Shown here in pieces: positions 15,918 to 23,864 of a stretch of DNA of 32,952 bases. Each line of letters begins with the position of its first letter. Within the stretch, counting starts at the first letter, position 1. The position numbers and the translations under genes are program-made. The DNA is from Muribaculaceae bacterium. GTDB lineage: Bacteria > Bacteroidota > Bacteroidia > Bacteroidales > Muribaculaceae. The notes beneath the pieces were generated by a model. That model was not told the origin of the DNA. It worked only from the letters and a program-made list of their open reading frames with translations, and did no database searches. The stretch lies in NCBI GenBank assembly GCA_024400935.1, contig JAKSLZ010000023.1, positions 1 to 32,952 of the forward strand, written 5' to 3'.

Positions 15918-15953
15918 CACAAACATTATTTACTAACCATAAAACTAATCAAA

Positions 15954-16184
15954 ATGGGACGATTTTTCTTTACATTATTCTGGCTCTTGGTAGTCCTTGG
16001 TGTTGACATTTTAGCATTATTTGTTATCGCAAATCCGTTTGTAGGAGCAGTTGTTGAGCTGATTCTGTTCATTGTGACATTCAGCGTTCCTTACCTACGC
16101 AAGAAAGACTCTTACACTCGCTGGTGGGGCTGGCTGGCATTGTTCTCTGCCATAGGCCTTATCTCACTAGGATTAGGACACTAA
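15954..16184 (+). CDS. Small membrane protein of unknown function
   Basis: A 76-residue protein (MGRFFFTLFWLLVVLGVDIL at the start) with about three transmembrane helices (3-25, 29-47, 55-74) and a short polar loop, YLRKKDSYTRWWGW. The ATG at 15954 is chosen because the upstream TTG falls inside the promoter box. It stands alone with its own promoter and is bracketed by two nearly identical hairpins, so it behaves as a single-gene cassette. I recognise no family. Confidence 0.7.
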   Translation: MGRFFFTLFWLLVVLGVDILALFVIANPFVGAVVELILFIVTFSVPYLRKKDSYTRWWGWLALFSAIGLISLGLGH

Positions 16185-16208
16185 ACAACATTTGATTCCA
16201 AGAAACAG

Positions 16209-16244
16209 ATTAGGCTGCGTCTCGGTGTTGAGACGCAGCCTAAT
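16209..16244. terminator. Terminator-like hairpin, copy 2 (between convergent genes)
   Basis: The same hairpin as at 15829-15864 but with a perfect stem (ATTAGGCTGCGTCTC / GAGACGCAGCCTAAT). It lies 24 bp after the small membrane gene on plus and 23 bp after the esterase gene on minus, so it can end transcription from both sides. Confidence 0.8.
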
Positions 16245-16267
16245 TTATGCGGGGTCAGCAAGTGGAG

Positions 16268-17095
16268 TTACTTGGTGATGGTGTTTACGGTCTCGATGTG
16301 GGTGTCTTTCCAGCCCATGCCTTTGTAGGCATTCTGGCGGTCAGAGGCATTGATGTCGATGGTGCGGTTGATTTGGCGCGGGTCGTCATCAAGCAAGTGC
16401 TGGAACAGCCACTCGTAGGTCTTCTCGGTATAGAAGTAGCGCGCCAGGTCACCGTGGCTGGCTCCGGGAATCCACTCAAATCGCAGCAGCGGAGTGGGTC
16501 CGGCAGCCTGCAGGCCGCTAACCACCCTCTTTGACGCATTGATACTCACTGCATTGTCGGCTGTGCCATGGATAATCCAGATGGGAGCCTTGGCAAGGCC
16601 CGAGAAATCTTTGAGCGTGGTGCCTCCGCACAGGGCCATCGAGGCAGCCACCTTCTCGGGGTAAGTACCCACAAAGTCCATCGTGCCAAATCCGCCCAGG
16701 CTCATGCCCAGCACATACACTCGGGTAGAGTCGGCGCGGGTGTTGGCAAGAACCCACTCCAGGATAGCATTGATCTTAGAGGGTTTCCATGAGCCACCGG
16801 GATTTTGGGGGCACATGACAAGTGCGGGGATGTGACGTCCCTTCTCCACAGCGTCGAGCACACCATATTTGCGCGAGCGGTTCATGTCGCTGCCACACAG
16901 GCTCTGGCCGTGCAGGAAGATAATGACCGGGAAATCCTCGTCGGGATGCTCATAGTACTCGCTAGGGGCATAGAGCCAGAAGTTATAGCCGTCAGCCACA
17001 CTGCGTATAGCCGCCACCTTGCCGCTGGCGGCCTGAGCCACACCAGAGACAAGCGCTAGCAGCACTACAGCTATGATTGATAATGTCTTGTTCAT
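16268..17095 (-). CDS. Exported alpha/beta-hydrolase esterase
   Basis: A 275-residue protein with a signal peptide (1-22, ending AQAA). The alpha/beta-hydrolase fold is clear: oxyanion HGQSLCG (62-68), nucleophile Ser132 in GMSLGGFG, acid Asp180 in HGTADNAVS and His214 in GASHGD. It is close to the predicted phospholipase/feruloyl-esterase or prolyl-oligopeptidase-like group common in Bacteroidota. The likely role is hydrolysis of an ester in the periplasm or at the cell surface; the substrate is not readable. It is the last gene of a four-gene minus-strand run, 17 bp after the beta-propeller gene, and ends at a shared hairpin. Confidence 0.85.
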   Translation of the reverse strand: MNKTLSIIAVVLLALVSGVAQAASGKVAAIRSVADGYNFWLYAPSEYYEHPDEDFPVIIFLHGQSLCGSDMNRSRKYGVLDAVEKGRHIPALVMCPQNPGGSWKPSKINAILEWVLANTRADSTRVYVLGMSLGGFGTMDFVGTYPEKVAASMALCGGTTLKDFSGLAKAPIWIIHGTADNAVSINASKRVVSGLQAAGPTPLLRFEWIPGASHGDLARYFYTEKTYEWLFQHLLDDDPRQINRTIDINASDRQNAYKGMGWKDTHIETVNTITK

Positions 17096-17112
17096 TAATG
17101 TTGCTATCTAAT

Positions 17113-18690
17113 TTACTTAATCACAAATCGATAAATCTTGTCGCCACGTGAGCCCACTACAGCATAGTTGTCCTTGACCACGGGTGATGACTCAAAGTTG
17201 GCAACAAGCTGCTCAGTGAAGAGCACCTGGCCAGTCTTACCATTGATAAGGTAAGCATTGCCGTGGCTGTCGCCCGCCATGATGAAGAGCTCGTTCTTCT
17301 CGTTGTAGAAGGGAACAGGTGAGCTCCAAGCCCAGGTCTTGAGAGGAATGCTATAGATGGTGTGTCCGTCCTTACGGTCGATAGCCCAGAACTCAGCAGC
17401 ACTGCTGTTGCCCAGCTGGCACATGTTGAGGAACATCATGCCCTCACAGTTGCCGTGACCCAGTAGCGGAGTTGAATAGAGACCACCGTCAAAGTGCTTG
17501 CCCTTGATGTCAAGGCGCTTGCACTCTACGTCGCGCTTCCACACGGGCTGACCGGTCAAGCCATTGAGCTTGACGAGGCTGCAGTTGCCGTGCACGCCCT
17601 GGAGGTCAACCTCGCAGCCGGCATAGATATAGGGCACGCCGTCAACCACCTCGAGCACGAGGCTGGCGTCGATGTCGTCCACGTTGTCATAGTGCCACAC
17701 GGGCTTCATGGTGTTGAGGTCGATGCACAGGATGTCGCCGTGATTGTCGCCCACAAATCCATAGTTGCGGTAAACACACATGCTAGACTCCATGCCGGCA
17801 CCGCGGCCGTCGCCCTTGATGGTGTAGCGCAGTGCGCTGTGCATCACGAGCTCGCCGTTGCCCTTGCGGCTATACTTGTAGATAGTGCCGTTCTCGGCAG
17901 GCCAGAAGAGGAACTGTCCGGCTACGATGGGCGATGAATCATAGGCACCCCAGTTGCGCTTAGCCTTGCGGTCCTCGGGCCACATGTATTTGATTTCATG
18001 AGCATTGAGGTCAATGGCCATGTGTCCGAACGGACGCACTGCAGGCACACCCTGACCCACATACAAGCTGTTGTTATAAGCGGGGTCGAGCATCACGGTA
18101 CCCTTGACAGGATTGTTGACAAACAGGGGCTCACGGGTGGGCTTTCCTGTCTCAAAATCCAGGAAGTAGACATTGCTGCACAATGAGCCCACGATGATTT
18201 CCTTTGACTTGAAGTCGGGGGTCAGGCCCTTAGCCTTGCTCTTGATCTCGGCCACCTGTGCAGGAGTCCATTCCACGAGGAGTGGCTGCGCAGTCCATCC
18301 GGTACCGCCACCCCATGTGCCCAGGGGAGTCTTTCGGTTGTCAGAGGCTGTCTGGAACACCCAGTCCTGCTCGATGCGTGAGGGCACACCCTTGATCTTA
18401 CCGGCCATGGGCATGTCACGACGGGCGCCACCGCGGAAACCAAAGTTGCCGTGCACGGTGTCATAGGCATTCTCCACCTCGAGTTTAAGCATTCCGTCAG
18501 TGACAGAGTCCAGAATCTCAACTTCATAATCAACCTCCTCGGCCGATGCCAGGGCGGTGTCGGGAAGCATGGTTGGGGGTTCGGGCACAGAGTCAGTTTT
18601 GTCGGCAGTACCTTGCGAGGTGCCGCCACAGGCAGTGTTCATCATTGCCATTGCGCCGCCTAATGCAGCAAATAATAAAAGCTTTCTCAT
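17113..18690 (-). CDS. Beta-propeller (PQQ-like repeat) lipoprotein
   Basis: A 525-residue protein with a lipoprotein signal peptide (Cys21 in MMNTACGG), an acidic linker and a long region of beta-propeller blades (about 100-520): NVYFLDFETGKPTREPLFV, HGDILCIDLNTMKPVWHYDN, SLVKLNGLTGQPVWKRDVE, NAYLINGKTGQVLFTEQLV. The blades resemble PQQ-like/BamB-like repeats. There is no evidence for bound PQQ, so a binding or scaffold role at the outer membrane is more likely than dehydrogenase activity. It lies between a CapA-like lipoprotein and an esterase, with gaps of 27 and 17 bp. Function is unknown. Confidence 0.8.
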   Translation of the reverse strand: MRKLLLFAALGGAMAMMNTACGGTSQGTADKTDSVPEPPTMLPDTALASAEEVDYEVEILDSVTDGMLKLEVENAYDTVHGNFGFRGGARRDMPMAGKIKGVPSRIEQDWVFQTASDNRKTPLGTWGGGTGWTAQPLLVEWTPAQVAEIKSKAKGLTPDFKSKEIIVGSLCSNVYFLDFETGKPTREPLFVNNPVKGTVMLDPAYNNSLYVGQGVPAVRPFGHMAIDLNAHEIKYMWPEDRKAKRNWGAYDSSPIVAGQFLFWPAENGTIYKYSRKGNGELVMHSALRYTIKGDGRGAGMESSMCVYRNYGFVGDNHGDILCIDLNTMKPVWHYDNVDDIDASLVLEVVDGVPYIYAGCEVDLQGVHGNCSLVKLNGLTGQPVWKRDVECKRLDIKGKHFDGGLYSTPLLGHGNCEGMMFLNMCQLGNSSAAEFWAIDRKDGHTIYSIPLKTWAWSSPVPFYNEKNELFIMAGDSHGNAYLINGKTGQVLFTEQLVANFESSPVVKDNYAVVGSRGDKIYRFVIK

Positions 18691-18717
18691 CTTTTTCCGT
18701 TAATTATGGGTCGTATC

Positions 18718-19818
18718 TCACTTTCGGGTAAGGCGGCCTTTTTCGTCAATATTAAGTTCGTTGTTAGTGATATCCTGTGCTGAGAGAGTGCGCAGGTCGT
18801 TGATGACGACACCACGGGTATCGGTGCGTGGACCGCTGGTGCCTTTCTGTATAAAGCCATACAGCTGGCCGTCAATGAGCTCGCCGGTGGTAGAGAGCAC
18901 ACGCAGCACGGCCAGGGGGGCATAGCCCGTCTGGGCGGCAGTGCTCATGCCTGTGGTGGCAAAGTTGCCCATGCTGTAGGCAATGAAGTGTCCCTTGTAC
19001 ACCTCCATGGCACGAGGCACGTGGGGTCCGTGGCCATAGACCAGGTCAGCGCCCCAGTCGATGCAGTCGTGGGCAAACTTGCGCAGGTGTCCGCGGTTCT
19101 CGCCCCAGGCATACTCGGTCTTGTCGGGCAGATGGCGTGCACTGGTGCCTTCGGCTCCGCCGTGGAAGCACACCACCACGATGTCGGCCTCACGCTTGAG
19201 ACTGTCGATGATGCCGTGCACCAGCTTGGCGTCGGTGTGCAACAGGGTGCCACGGCTGTGGCCAAAGGCGCAGAAACCCACACGGGTGCCGCGCACCTCC
19301 TTAACCACACCATGTGCATGGGGGTTGCCGGCATAGGCAATGCCGGCGCTGTCGAGAGTTGCCATTGTCGACTTGACACCGGGCTCTGAGAAATCAAAAG
19401 CATGATTATTGGCCACACCCACAAAGTCAAACCCGGCTTTCACCAGATGGTTGACATAGCGTGTGGGCATGAGGAACGAGAAACTACCCTTGGCACCCAG
19501 GGGCTTGCGGGCCTTGCCGCTGTTGGCAAGCACACCCTCCAGGTTGCCGCATGCCAGGTCCACACTGCGCAACAGCGAGTCGCAGTCACGGAATAGTTCA
19601 GCGCCGTCGTTGGCCGCAAATTTCTTCACAGGATAGGTACTGCCCATCATGATATCACCCACCACGGCAAACGACAAGGTGTCGGCCTGACGGGGCTTTG
19701 CCACTGCGGCACTGTCACCCACCTGTGCTATTGATGCGGCACCATTGCCATTGCCGCCGCAAGCTATAGCGGCCACGGCAAGCAACAGCAAGCATATTGA
19801 TTTGCAAACGTGTTTCAT
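18718..19818 (-). CDS. CapA-family lipoprotein (metallophosphatase-like)
   Basis: A 366-residue protein with a lipobox (Cys20 in AIACGG). The CapA/PgsA-type domain, related to calcineurin-like phosphatases, has SFAVVGDIMMGSTYP, VDLACGNLEGVLANSG, FDFVGVANNHAFDFSEPG, VVVCFHGGAEG and YGHGPHVPRAMEVYKGHFIA followed by YSMGNFAT. These carry the expected D, N-x-E, NNH and H/GHGPH metal-site residues. Family members are linked to poly-gamma-glutamate or capsule export but many have no defined role. No capB/capC genes are near, so a capsule role is not supported here. Its start is 6 bp after the CASDH stop, so the two are co-transcribed. Confidence 0.88.
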   Translation of the reverse strand: MKHVCKSICLLLLAVAAIACGGNGNGAASIAQVGDSAAVAKPRQADTLSFAVVGDIMMGSTYPVKKFAANDGAELFRDCDSLLRSVDLACGNLEGVLANSGKARKPLGAKGSFSFLMPTRYVNHLVKAGFDFVGVANNHAFDFSEPGVKSTMATLDSAGIAYAGNPHAHGVVKEVRGTRVGFCAFGHSRGTLLHTDAKLVHGIIDSLKREADIVVVCFHGGAEGTSARHLPDKTEYAWGENRGHLRKFAHDCIDWGADLVYGHGPHVPRAMEVYKGHFIAYSMGNFATTGMSTAAQTGYAPLAVLRVLSTTGELIDGQLYGFIQKGTSGPRTDTRGVVINDLRTLSAQDITNNELNIDEKGRLTRK

Positions 19819-19824
19819 GCGTTA

Positions 19825-21021
19825 TTACAGTTCGAGGTCAATGTTAAACTGCTCGTGCCAGGGCAGACCAGACTTAGCCACCTGCTCGAGGAACGGATCG
19901 GGATCAAACTCCTCAACATTGTGCACACCAGGCTTAACCCACAGGCCCTTGAGGAACATCATGGCGCCGGTCATAGCGGGAACACCGGTGGTGTAGCTAA
20001 CGGCCTGCATGCCGGTCTCCTCATATGCCTTGTGGTGATCGCAGTTGTTGTAGATGTAATAAGTGAGGGGCTGGCCGTCCTTGCCTATACCGCTGATGCG
20101 GCAACCTATCGAGGTCTGGCCGGTGTAGTTGGCACCCAGGTCCTGGGGATTGGGGAGCACTGCTTTGAGGAACTGCAGGGGCACGATTTCAACACCGTTG
20201 TACATGATGGGGTCAATGCGGGCCATGCCTATGTCCTGGATAACGCGCAGGTGAGTGAGGTATTCCTGGCCGAAGGTCATCCAGAAACGTGCGCGCTTGA
20301 TAGTTGGGTAGTTGAGCACGAGCGACTCAAGCTCCTCGTGATACATCAGATAGCTGTCGCGGGGACCGATCTCGGGATAGGTGAGAGCCTTGTGGATCTC
20401 GAGCGCACCGGTCTGTACCCACTCGCCGTCCTGATAGTAGCGGCCCTTCTGGGTAATCTCGCGGATGTTGATTTCGGGGTTGAAGTTGGTGGCAAACGCC
20501 TTGCCGTGGTTGCCGGCGTTGCAGTCCACGATGTCAAGGTAGTGAATCTCCTTGAAGTGGTGCTTAGCAGCGCGTGCTGTGTACACGCCGCTCACGCCCG
20601 GGTCAAAGCCGCAGCCCAGGATGGCTGTGAGGCCGGCCTTCTCAAAGCGCTCGCGGTAAGCCCACTGCCAGCTATACTCAAAGTGAGCCTCGTCGCGGGG
20701 CTCATAGTTGGCAGTGTCGAGATAGTTGACTCCACACTGCAGGCAAGCCTCCATGATAGTGAGGTCCTGATAGGGCAAAGCGAGGTTAATCACGAGATTG
20801 GGCTTGTGCTTCTCAAAGAGAGCCACCAGCTGCTCCACACTGTCAGCGTCCACCTGGTCGGTGGTGATGTTGGGTGCGCCTATGGCCTTAGCCACAGCGT
20901 CGCACTTAGCCTTAGTGCGTGATGCAATCACGATCTCGTTAAACACGTCGGGGTTTTGGGCGCACTTGTAAGCGCACACGGTGCCCACGCCACCGCAACC
21001 AATGATAATTACCTTATTCAT
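19825..21021 (-). CDS. Carboxynorspermidine/carboxyspermidine dehydrogenase (saccharopine dehydrogenase-like)
   Basis: A 398-residue protein with a Rossmann start, KVIIIGCGGVGTVCAYKCAQ (dinucleotide motif at 8-13), and the saccharopine dehydrogenase fold (INLALPYQDLTIMEACLQCG, YLDTANYEPRDE, LGCGFDPGVSGVYTARAAKH, SYTTGVPAMTGAM). The length and DTANYEP / GFDPGVS motifs fit the CASDH group, which condenses aspartate semialdehyde with a diamine using NADPH in the alternative spermidine pathway used by gut Bacteroidales. The decarboxylase partner is not in the window. It is first in a four-gene run with two lipoproteins and an esterase, an unexpected partnership. True saccharopine dehydrogenase is less likely. 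Confidence 0.88.
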   Translation of the reverse strand: MNKVIIIGCGGVGTVCAYKCAQNPDVFNEIVIASRTKAKCDAVAKAIGAPNITTDQVDADSVEQLVALFEKHKPNLVINLALPYQDLTIMEACLQCGVNYLDTANYEPRDEAHFEYSWQWAYRERFEKAGLTAILGCGFDPGVSGVYTARAAKHHFKEIHYLDIVDCNAGNHGKAFATNFNPEINIREITQKGRYYQDGEWVQTGALEIHKALTYPEIGPRDSYLMYHEELESLVLNYPTIKRARFWMTFGQEYLTHLRVIQDIGMARIDPIMYNGVEIVPLQFLKAVLPNPQDLGANYTGQTSIGCRISGIGKDGQPLTYYIYNNCDHHKAYEETGMQAVSYTTGVPAMTGAMMFLKGLWVKPGVHNVEEFDPDPFLEQVAKSGLPWHEQFNIDLEL

Positions 21022-21067
21022 CTTGTCAGTATATATTATTTTCTTATTTTCCTTGCTTTTGGTTTTG

Positions 21068-21098
21068 TAAAGTTAGTGATTTTATTCAATAAATCACT
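21068..21098 (-). promoter_or_regulatory. Putative promoter and operator-like palindrome for the CASDH run
   Basis: On the minus strand TAACTTTA (21075-21068) resembles the -7 box with one mismatch. Abutting it upstream is a perfect inverted repeat, AGTGATTT (21075-21082) and AAATCACT (21091-21098), with an 8-bp spacer. This sits where a repressor would block polymerase. The bound factor is unknown. Confidence 0.45.
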
Positions 21099-21185
21099 TG
21101 TATTGCACAAAAAACCTACTTTTTTTATTCACTACAGCCTCCAAATTCAACAAAAAATGTTTTTTGGGACGCCCTTTTTCTACCG

Positions 21186-21369
21186 GTAACTATACACCAA
21201 TGTAGATAATCTCGCGCAGAACTCGCAGACAACGCAGATAAAAGCGGAACAATTTATTTGCATAATATTAGGTGGCGAAATAATTTCTTCTGATTTTGAG
21301 AAATTTCTTCCAGTTATTCTGCGAGTTCTGCGAGTTCTGCGCGAGATCTTACCATTGCTGAATAATTAC
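21186..21369. mobile_element. MITE-like element E2 (184 bp)
   Basis: Left end GTAACTATACACCAATG (from 21186) and right end CATTGCTGAATAATTAC (to 21369) are inverted repeats. The match continues inward with ATCTCGCGCAGAACTCGCAG at both ends, giving an arm of about 40 bp. Imperfect 9-bp flanking repeats are present: TTTCTACCG (21177-21185) and TCTCTACCG (21370-21378). There is no reading frame inside. It lies in the 404-bp gap upstream of CASDH and downstream of the Sel1 gene. The rest of that gap (21099-21176) is AT-rich and shows nothing I can name. Confidence 0.8.
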
Positions 21370-21403
21370 TCTCTACCGGTCCTTGGGGGCGATGCCGGTG
21401 TGG

Positions 21404-21423
21404 CACGGCCGTTGCGGGCCGTG
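21404..21423 (-). terminator. Hairpin after the Sel1 gene
   Basis: CACGGCC (21404-21410) and GGCCGTG (21417-21423) form a perfect 7-bp stem, 2 bp after the Sel1 stop on the minus strand. A second inverted pair, ACCGG.../...CCGGT, surrounds it at 21375-21399. There is no T tract, so termination is uncertain. Confidence 0.45.
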
Positions 21424-21425
21424 TA

Positions 21426-22424
21426 TTACTCGGCATTGAGTCGCTGCAGGCCTTTTCTTGCATAGCTCTTTGCCTTGCGGTAGTCGTGCTCGTTGGCTAG
21501 AGCCTTTTTGTACCACTCAATGGCAAGGTCACGGTTCTTCTCCACACCATTGCCATATTCATAGCAATAGCCCAGGGCCGACTGTGCCTCTACATAGAAA
21601 CCCTCGGCCGACCTCCTGTACAGCTCTATTCCTTTTTCGAGATTCTGCTCTACGCCCTTGCCGTTGAAGTAAAAATCTCCCATGCCAAACAGGGCCTTGG
21701 GATAATTGAGCTTTGCCCCGCTGCTGTACCACATGAACGCCTTGTCGTAGTCCTGGTCAACGCCTTCGCCGGTCTCGTAGCAGAAGCCCAAATAATAGTG
21801 GGCAAATCCATATCCTTGCTTGGCTGCATTCTCGAGCCACTTGATTGCCGCAGCATCGTCATGCTCGTTGCCCAATCCGTTGAAAAGGCCAAATGCCAGC
21901 TCCACCTGTCCCATCACGTTGCCGGCGTCGGCCGACTTGTGGAGCATCTCCATTGACTTTTTCTTACTGGTGACCACACCATAGCCATAACGATAAGCCA
22001 CTGCCACAAGATACTGAGCATAGGCATTGCCGCCATCGGCAATGCGTTCGATGACAGGCAGCACCTCCTTGAATGTCGCAATGGCTTTTTCGCGGGCCTG
22101 GTCTTTGTCCTGTATGGTGTGCACATAACACAGGGCAAGATGGTATTTTGCAAAGGGATTGCCAGCCGAGTCGCTCTTTTCAAGCCACTGCTGAGCCAGC
22201 TTGTAATCAACGTCCACCCCCGTGCCATCTTCCATATAGCACACTCCAAGCAGGAACTGGGCATCGGCGTCACCGCCTTGGGCCTTTTCCATATACTCCT
22301 TGGCATTGAGGCTGATCATGTTGAAATCCTGTGCCTCGGGAGTCTTGAAATGGTCCCAGGCAAAGAAAGCGGCACAGCCACCAACCACGACTATTACTAA
22401 AAAAATTATTATATCTTTTTTCAT
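21426..22424 (-). CDS. Membrane-anchored Sel1-repeat protein
   Basis: A 332-residue protein whose N-terminal hydrophobic segment (4-23) includes VVGGC, so it is either a lipoprotein (Cys17) or a signal-anchored protein. The rest is about seven Sel1-like repeats (GDADAQFLLGVCYMEDGTGV, GNAYAQYLVAVAYRYGYGVV, GYGFAHYYLGFCYETGEGVD, YVEAQSALGYCYEYGNGVEK). Such repeats bind proteins, and the protein probably acts as an adaptor in the periplasm. It follows mgtE by 21 bp and is likely co-transcribed. It is unrelated in detail to the Sel1 protein at 14235 beyond sharing the repeat. Confidence 0.8.
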   Translation of the reverse strand: MKKDIIIFLVIVVVGGCAAFFAWDHFKTPEAQDFNMISLNAKEYMEKAQGGDADAQFLLGVCYMEDGTGVDVDYKLAQQWLEKSDSAGNPFAKYHLALCYVHTIQDKDQAREKAIATFKEVLPVIERIADGGNAYAQYLVAVAYRYGYGVVTSKKKSMEMLHKSADAGNVMGQVELAFGLFNGLGNEHDDAAAIKWLENAAKQGYGFAHYYLGFCYETGEGVDQDYDKAFMWYSSGAKLNYPKALFGMGDFYFNGKGVEQNLEKGIELYRRSAEGFYVEAQSALGYCYEYGNGVEKNRDLAIEWYKKALANEHDYRKAKSYARKGLQRLNAE

Positions 22425-22445
22425 CTAAGTGTTACATTTAGTGGG

Positions 22446-23840
22446 TTATATCACTAGGGTGGTGAAGGTATGGATGAGCCAGGTGCTCACGGCCATGTAG
22501 ATGGCCATGCCCACGATGTCATTGGTCACGGTGACGAAGGGGCCCGTCGCCACAGCCGGGTCGAGCTTGAGCTTCTCGAGCACGATGGGCACGAGCGAGC
22601 CAAAGAGCGACGCAAAGAGGATGACCGAGAACAACGAGATGGTCACAGCCATTGAGGTCACCTGGGCCTTTGTGGGGTCGTTGTCGGGCGGGAAGCACCA
22701 TGCGTAGGCAAAGAGCAGCGAACTGATGATCAACGCATTGAGCATAGCAACGCCAAACTCCTTGATCAAGTGCTTGCCTGCATGCGCCAGGGTGAGGCTA
22801 CCGTTGGCCAGGCCCTGAACGACTATCGCGCTCGACTGTGTGCCCACGTTACCGCCCGTACCGCCAATCAAGGGGATGAACAGCGCCATGCCCGGCAGCA
22901 CCTGCAGCAACGTCGAGTCGCCGCCGTCGAGAATCATCGCGTTGGCAATGCCGCCCACCAGGCCTATGAACAGCCAGGGGATGCGGGCCTTGACCTGAGT
23001 CCACACGCTGTCGTCGGTCTCAACGTCGCCGGCGATACCTGATGCCAGCTGGTAGTCGCGCTCGCTCTGCTCACGCACCATGTCGATGACGTCGTCCACG
23101 GTAATGACGCCCACCAGGCGGCCTATAGAGTCGACCACGGCCATCGACACGAGGTCATATTTCTCGAAGTCGAGCGCCACGTCCTCGATGGGGGTGTCGG
23201 TCTTCACTGCCAACGGGTCGGGCTCCATCACCTGCTTGATATTGGGGGCCGTGGGGTTAGTGATTGTGGTCTTGAGGGGGAAGATGCCACGCAAGCGGTG
23301 GTCGTCGTCCACGACATAGATGTTGTATATCTCGTCCATCTCCTCAGCCTGCTCTCGCATGGCCTTGATGCAGTCCTGCATAGACATGTTCTCGTTGACC
23401 ACGATCATCTCGGTCGACATGTAGCCACCGGCGGTGTCCTCGTCATACTGCATCAGGTCAACGATGTCGCCGGCCTGCTCCACGTCGTCGATGTGCTGGA
23501 TCACGTCTTCCTGGTCCTCCTTGTCGAGTTCCTGGATCACGTCAACGGCATCGTCGGCGTCCATCTGCTCAAGGCGCTTGGCAATATCCTCGTTAGACAT
23601 CTGCTCCAGCAGTTCCTTACGCTGGTCGCTGTCGAGCTCCACAAGCACATCGGCACTGCTCTCGGCATCAAGCTGGCTGAGCAGGAACACAGCCTCGTCG
23701 GTGTCCAGGTCGTCGACCAGCTCGGCAATGTCGGCCGGATGCAAGTCCTGTATCACCTCAAGCATTTCCTCAGCCTTCTGCTTCTCAATGAGAGAGCTGA
23801 GCCTGTCCATAAATTCCTCGCTATATTTGTTTTCCTTCAT
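22446..23840 (-). CDS. mgtE: Magnesium transporter MgtE
   Basis: A 464-residue protein with the full MgtE plan. The helical N-domain (about 1-130; LHPADIAELVDDLDTDEAVF) is followed by a CBS pair (about 137-258; GGYMSTEMIVVNENMSMQDC, DLVSMAVVDSIGRLVGVITV) and five membrane helices (about 280-464) with the pore segment LIGGTGGNVGTQSSAIVVQG. Acidic N-domain and CBS residues gate the channel by sensing cytosolic Mg2+. The gene starts 24 bp after rsmA. I see no M-box riboswitch in the short gap. Confidence 0.95.
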   Translation of the reverse strand: MKENKYSEEFMDRLSSLIEKQKAEEMLEVIQDLHPADIAELVDDLDTDEAVFLLSQLDAESSADVLVELDSDQRKELLEQMSNEDIAKRLEQMDADDAVDVIQELDKEDQEDVIQHIDDVEQAGDIVDLMQYDEDTAGGYMSTEMIVVNENMSMQDCIKAMREQAEEMDEIYNIYVVDDDHRLRGIFPLKTTITNPTAPNIKQVMEPDPLAVKTDTPIEDVALDFEKYDLVSMAVVDSIGRLVGVITVDDVIDMVREQSERDYQLASGIAGDVETDDSVWTQVKARIPWLFIGLVGGIANAMILDGGDSTLLQVLPGMALFIPLIGGTGGNVGTQSSAIVVQGLANGSLTLAHAGKHLIKEFGVAMLNALIISSLLFAYAWCFPPDNDPTKAQVTSMAVTISLFSVILFASLFGSLVPIVLEKLKLDPAVATGPFVTVTNDIVGMAIYMAVSTWLIHTFTTLVI

Positions 23841-23864
23841 AGGTCACTTGGTTTGGCGCGTTGC

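Noticed and set aside
19810-20922. A 370-residue open frame on the plus strand
   Set aside because: Antisense to CASDH, a well-supported enzyme; no domain or start signal is visible.
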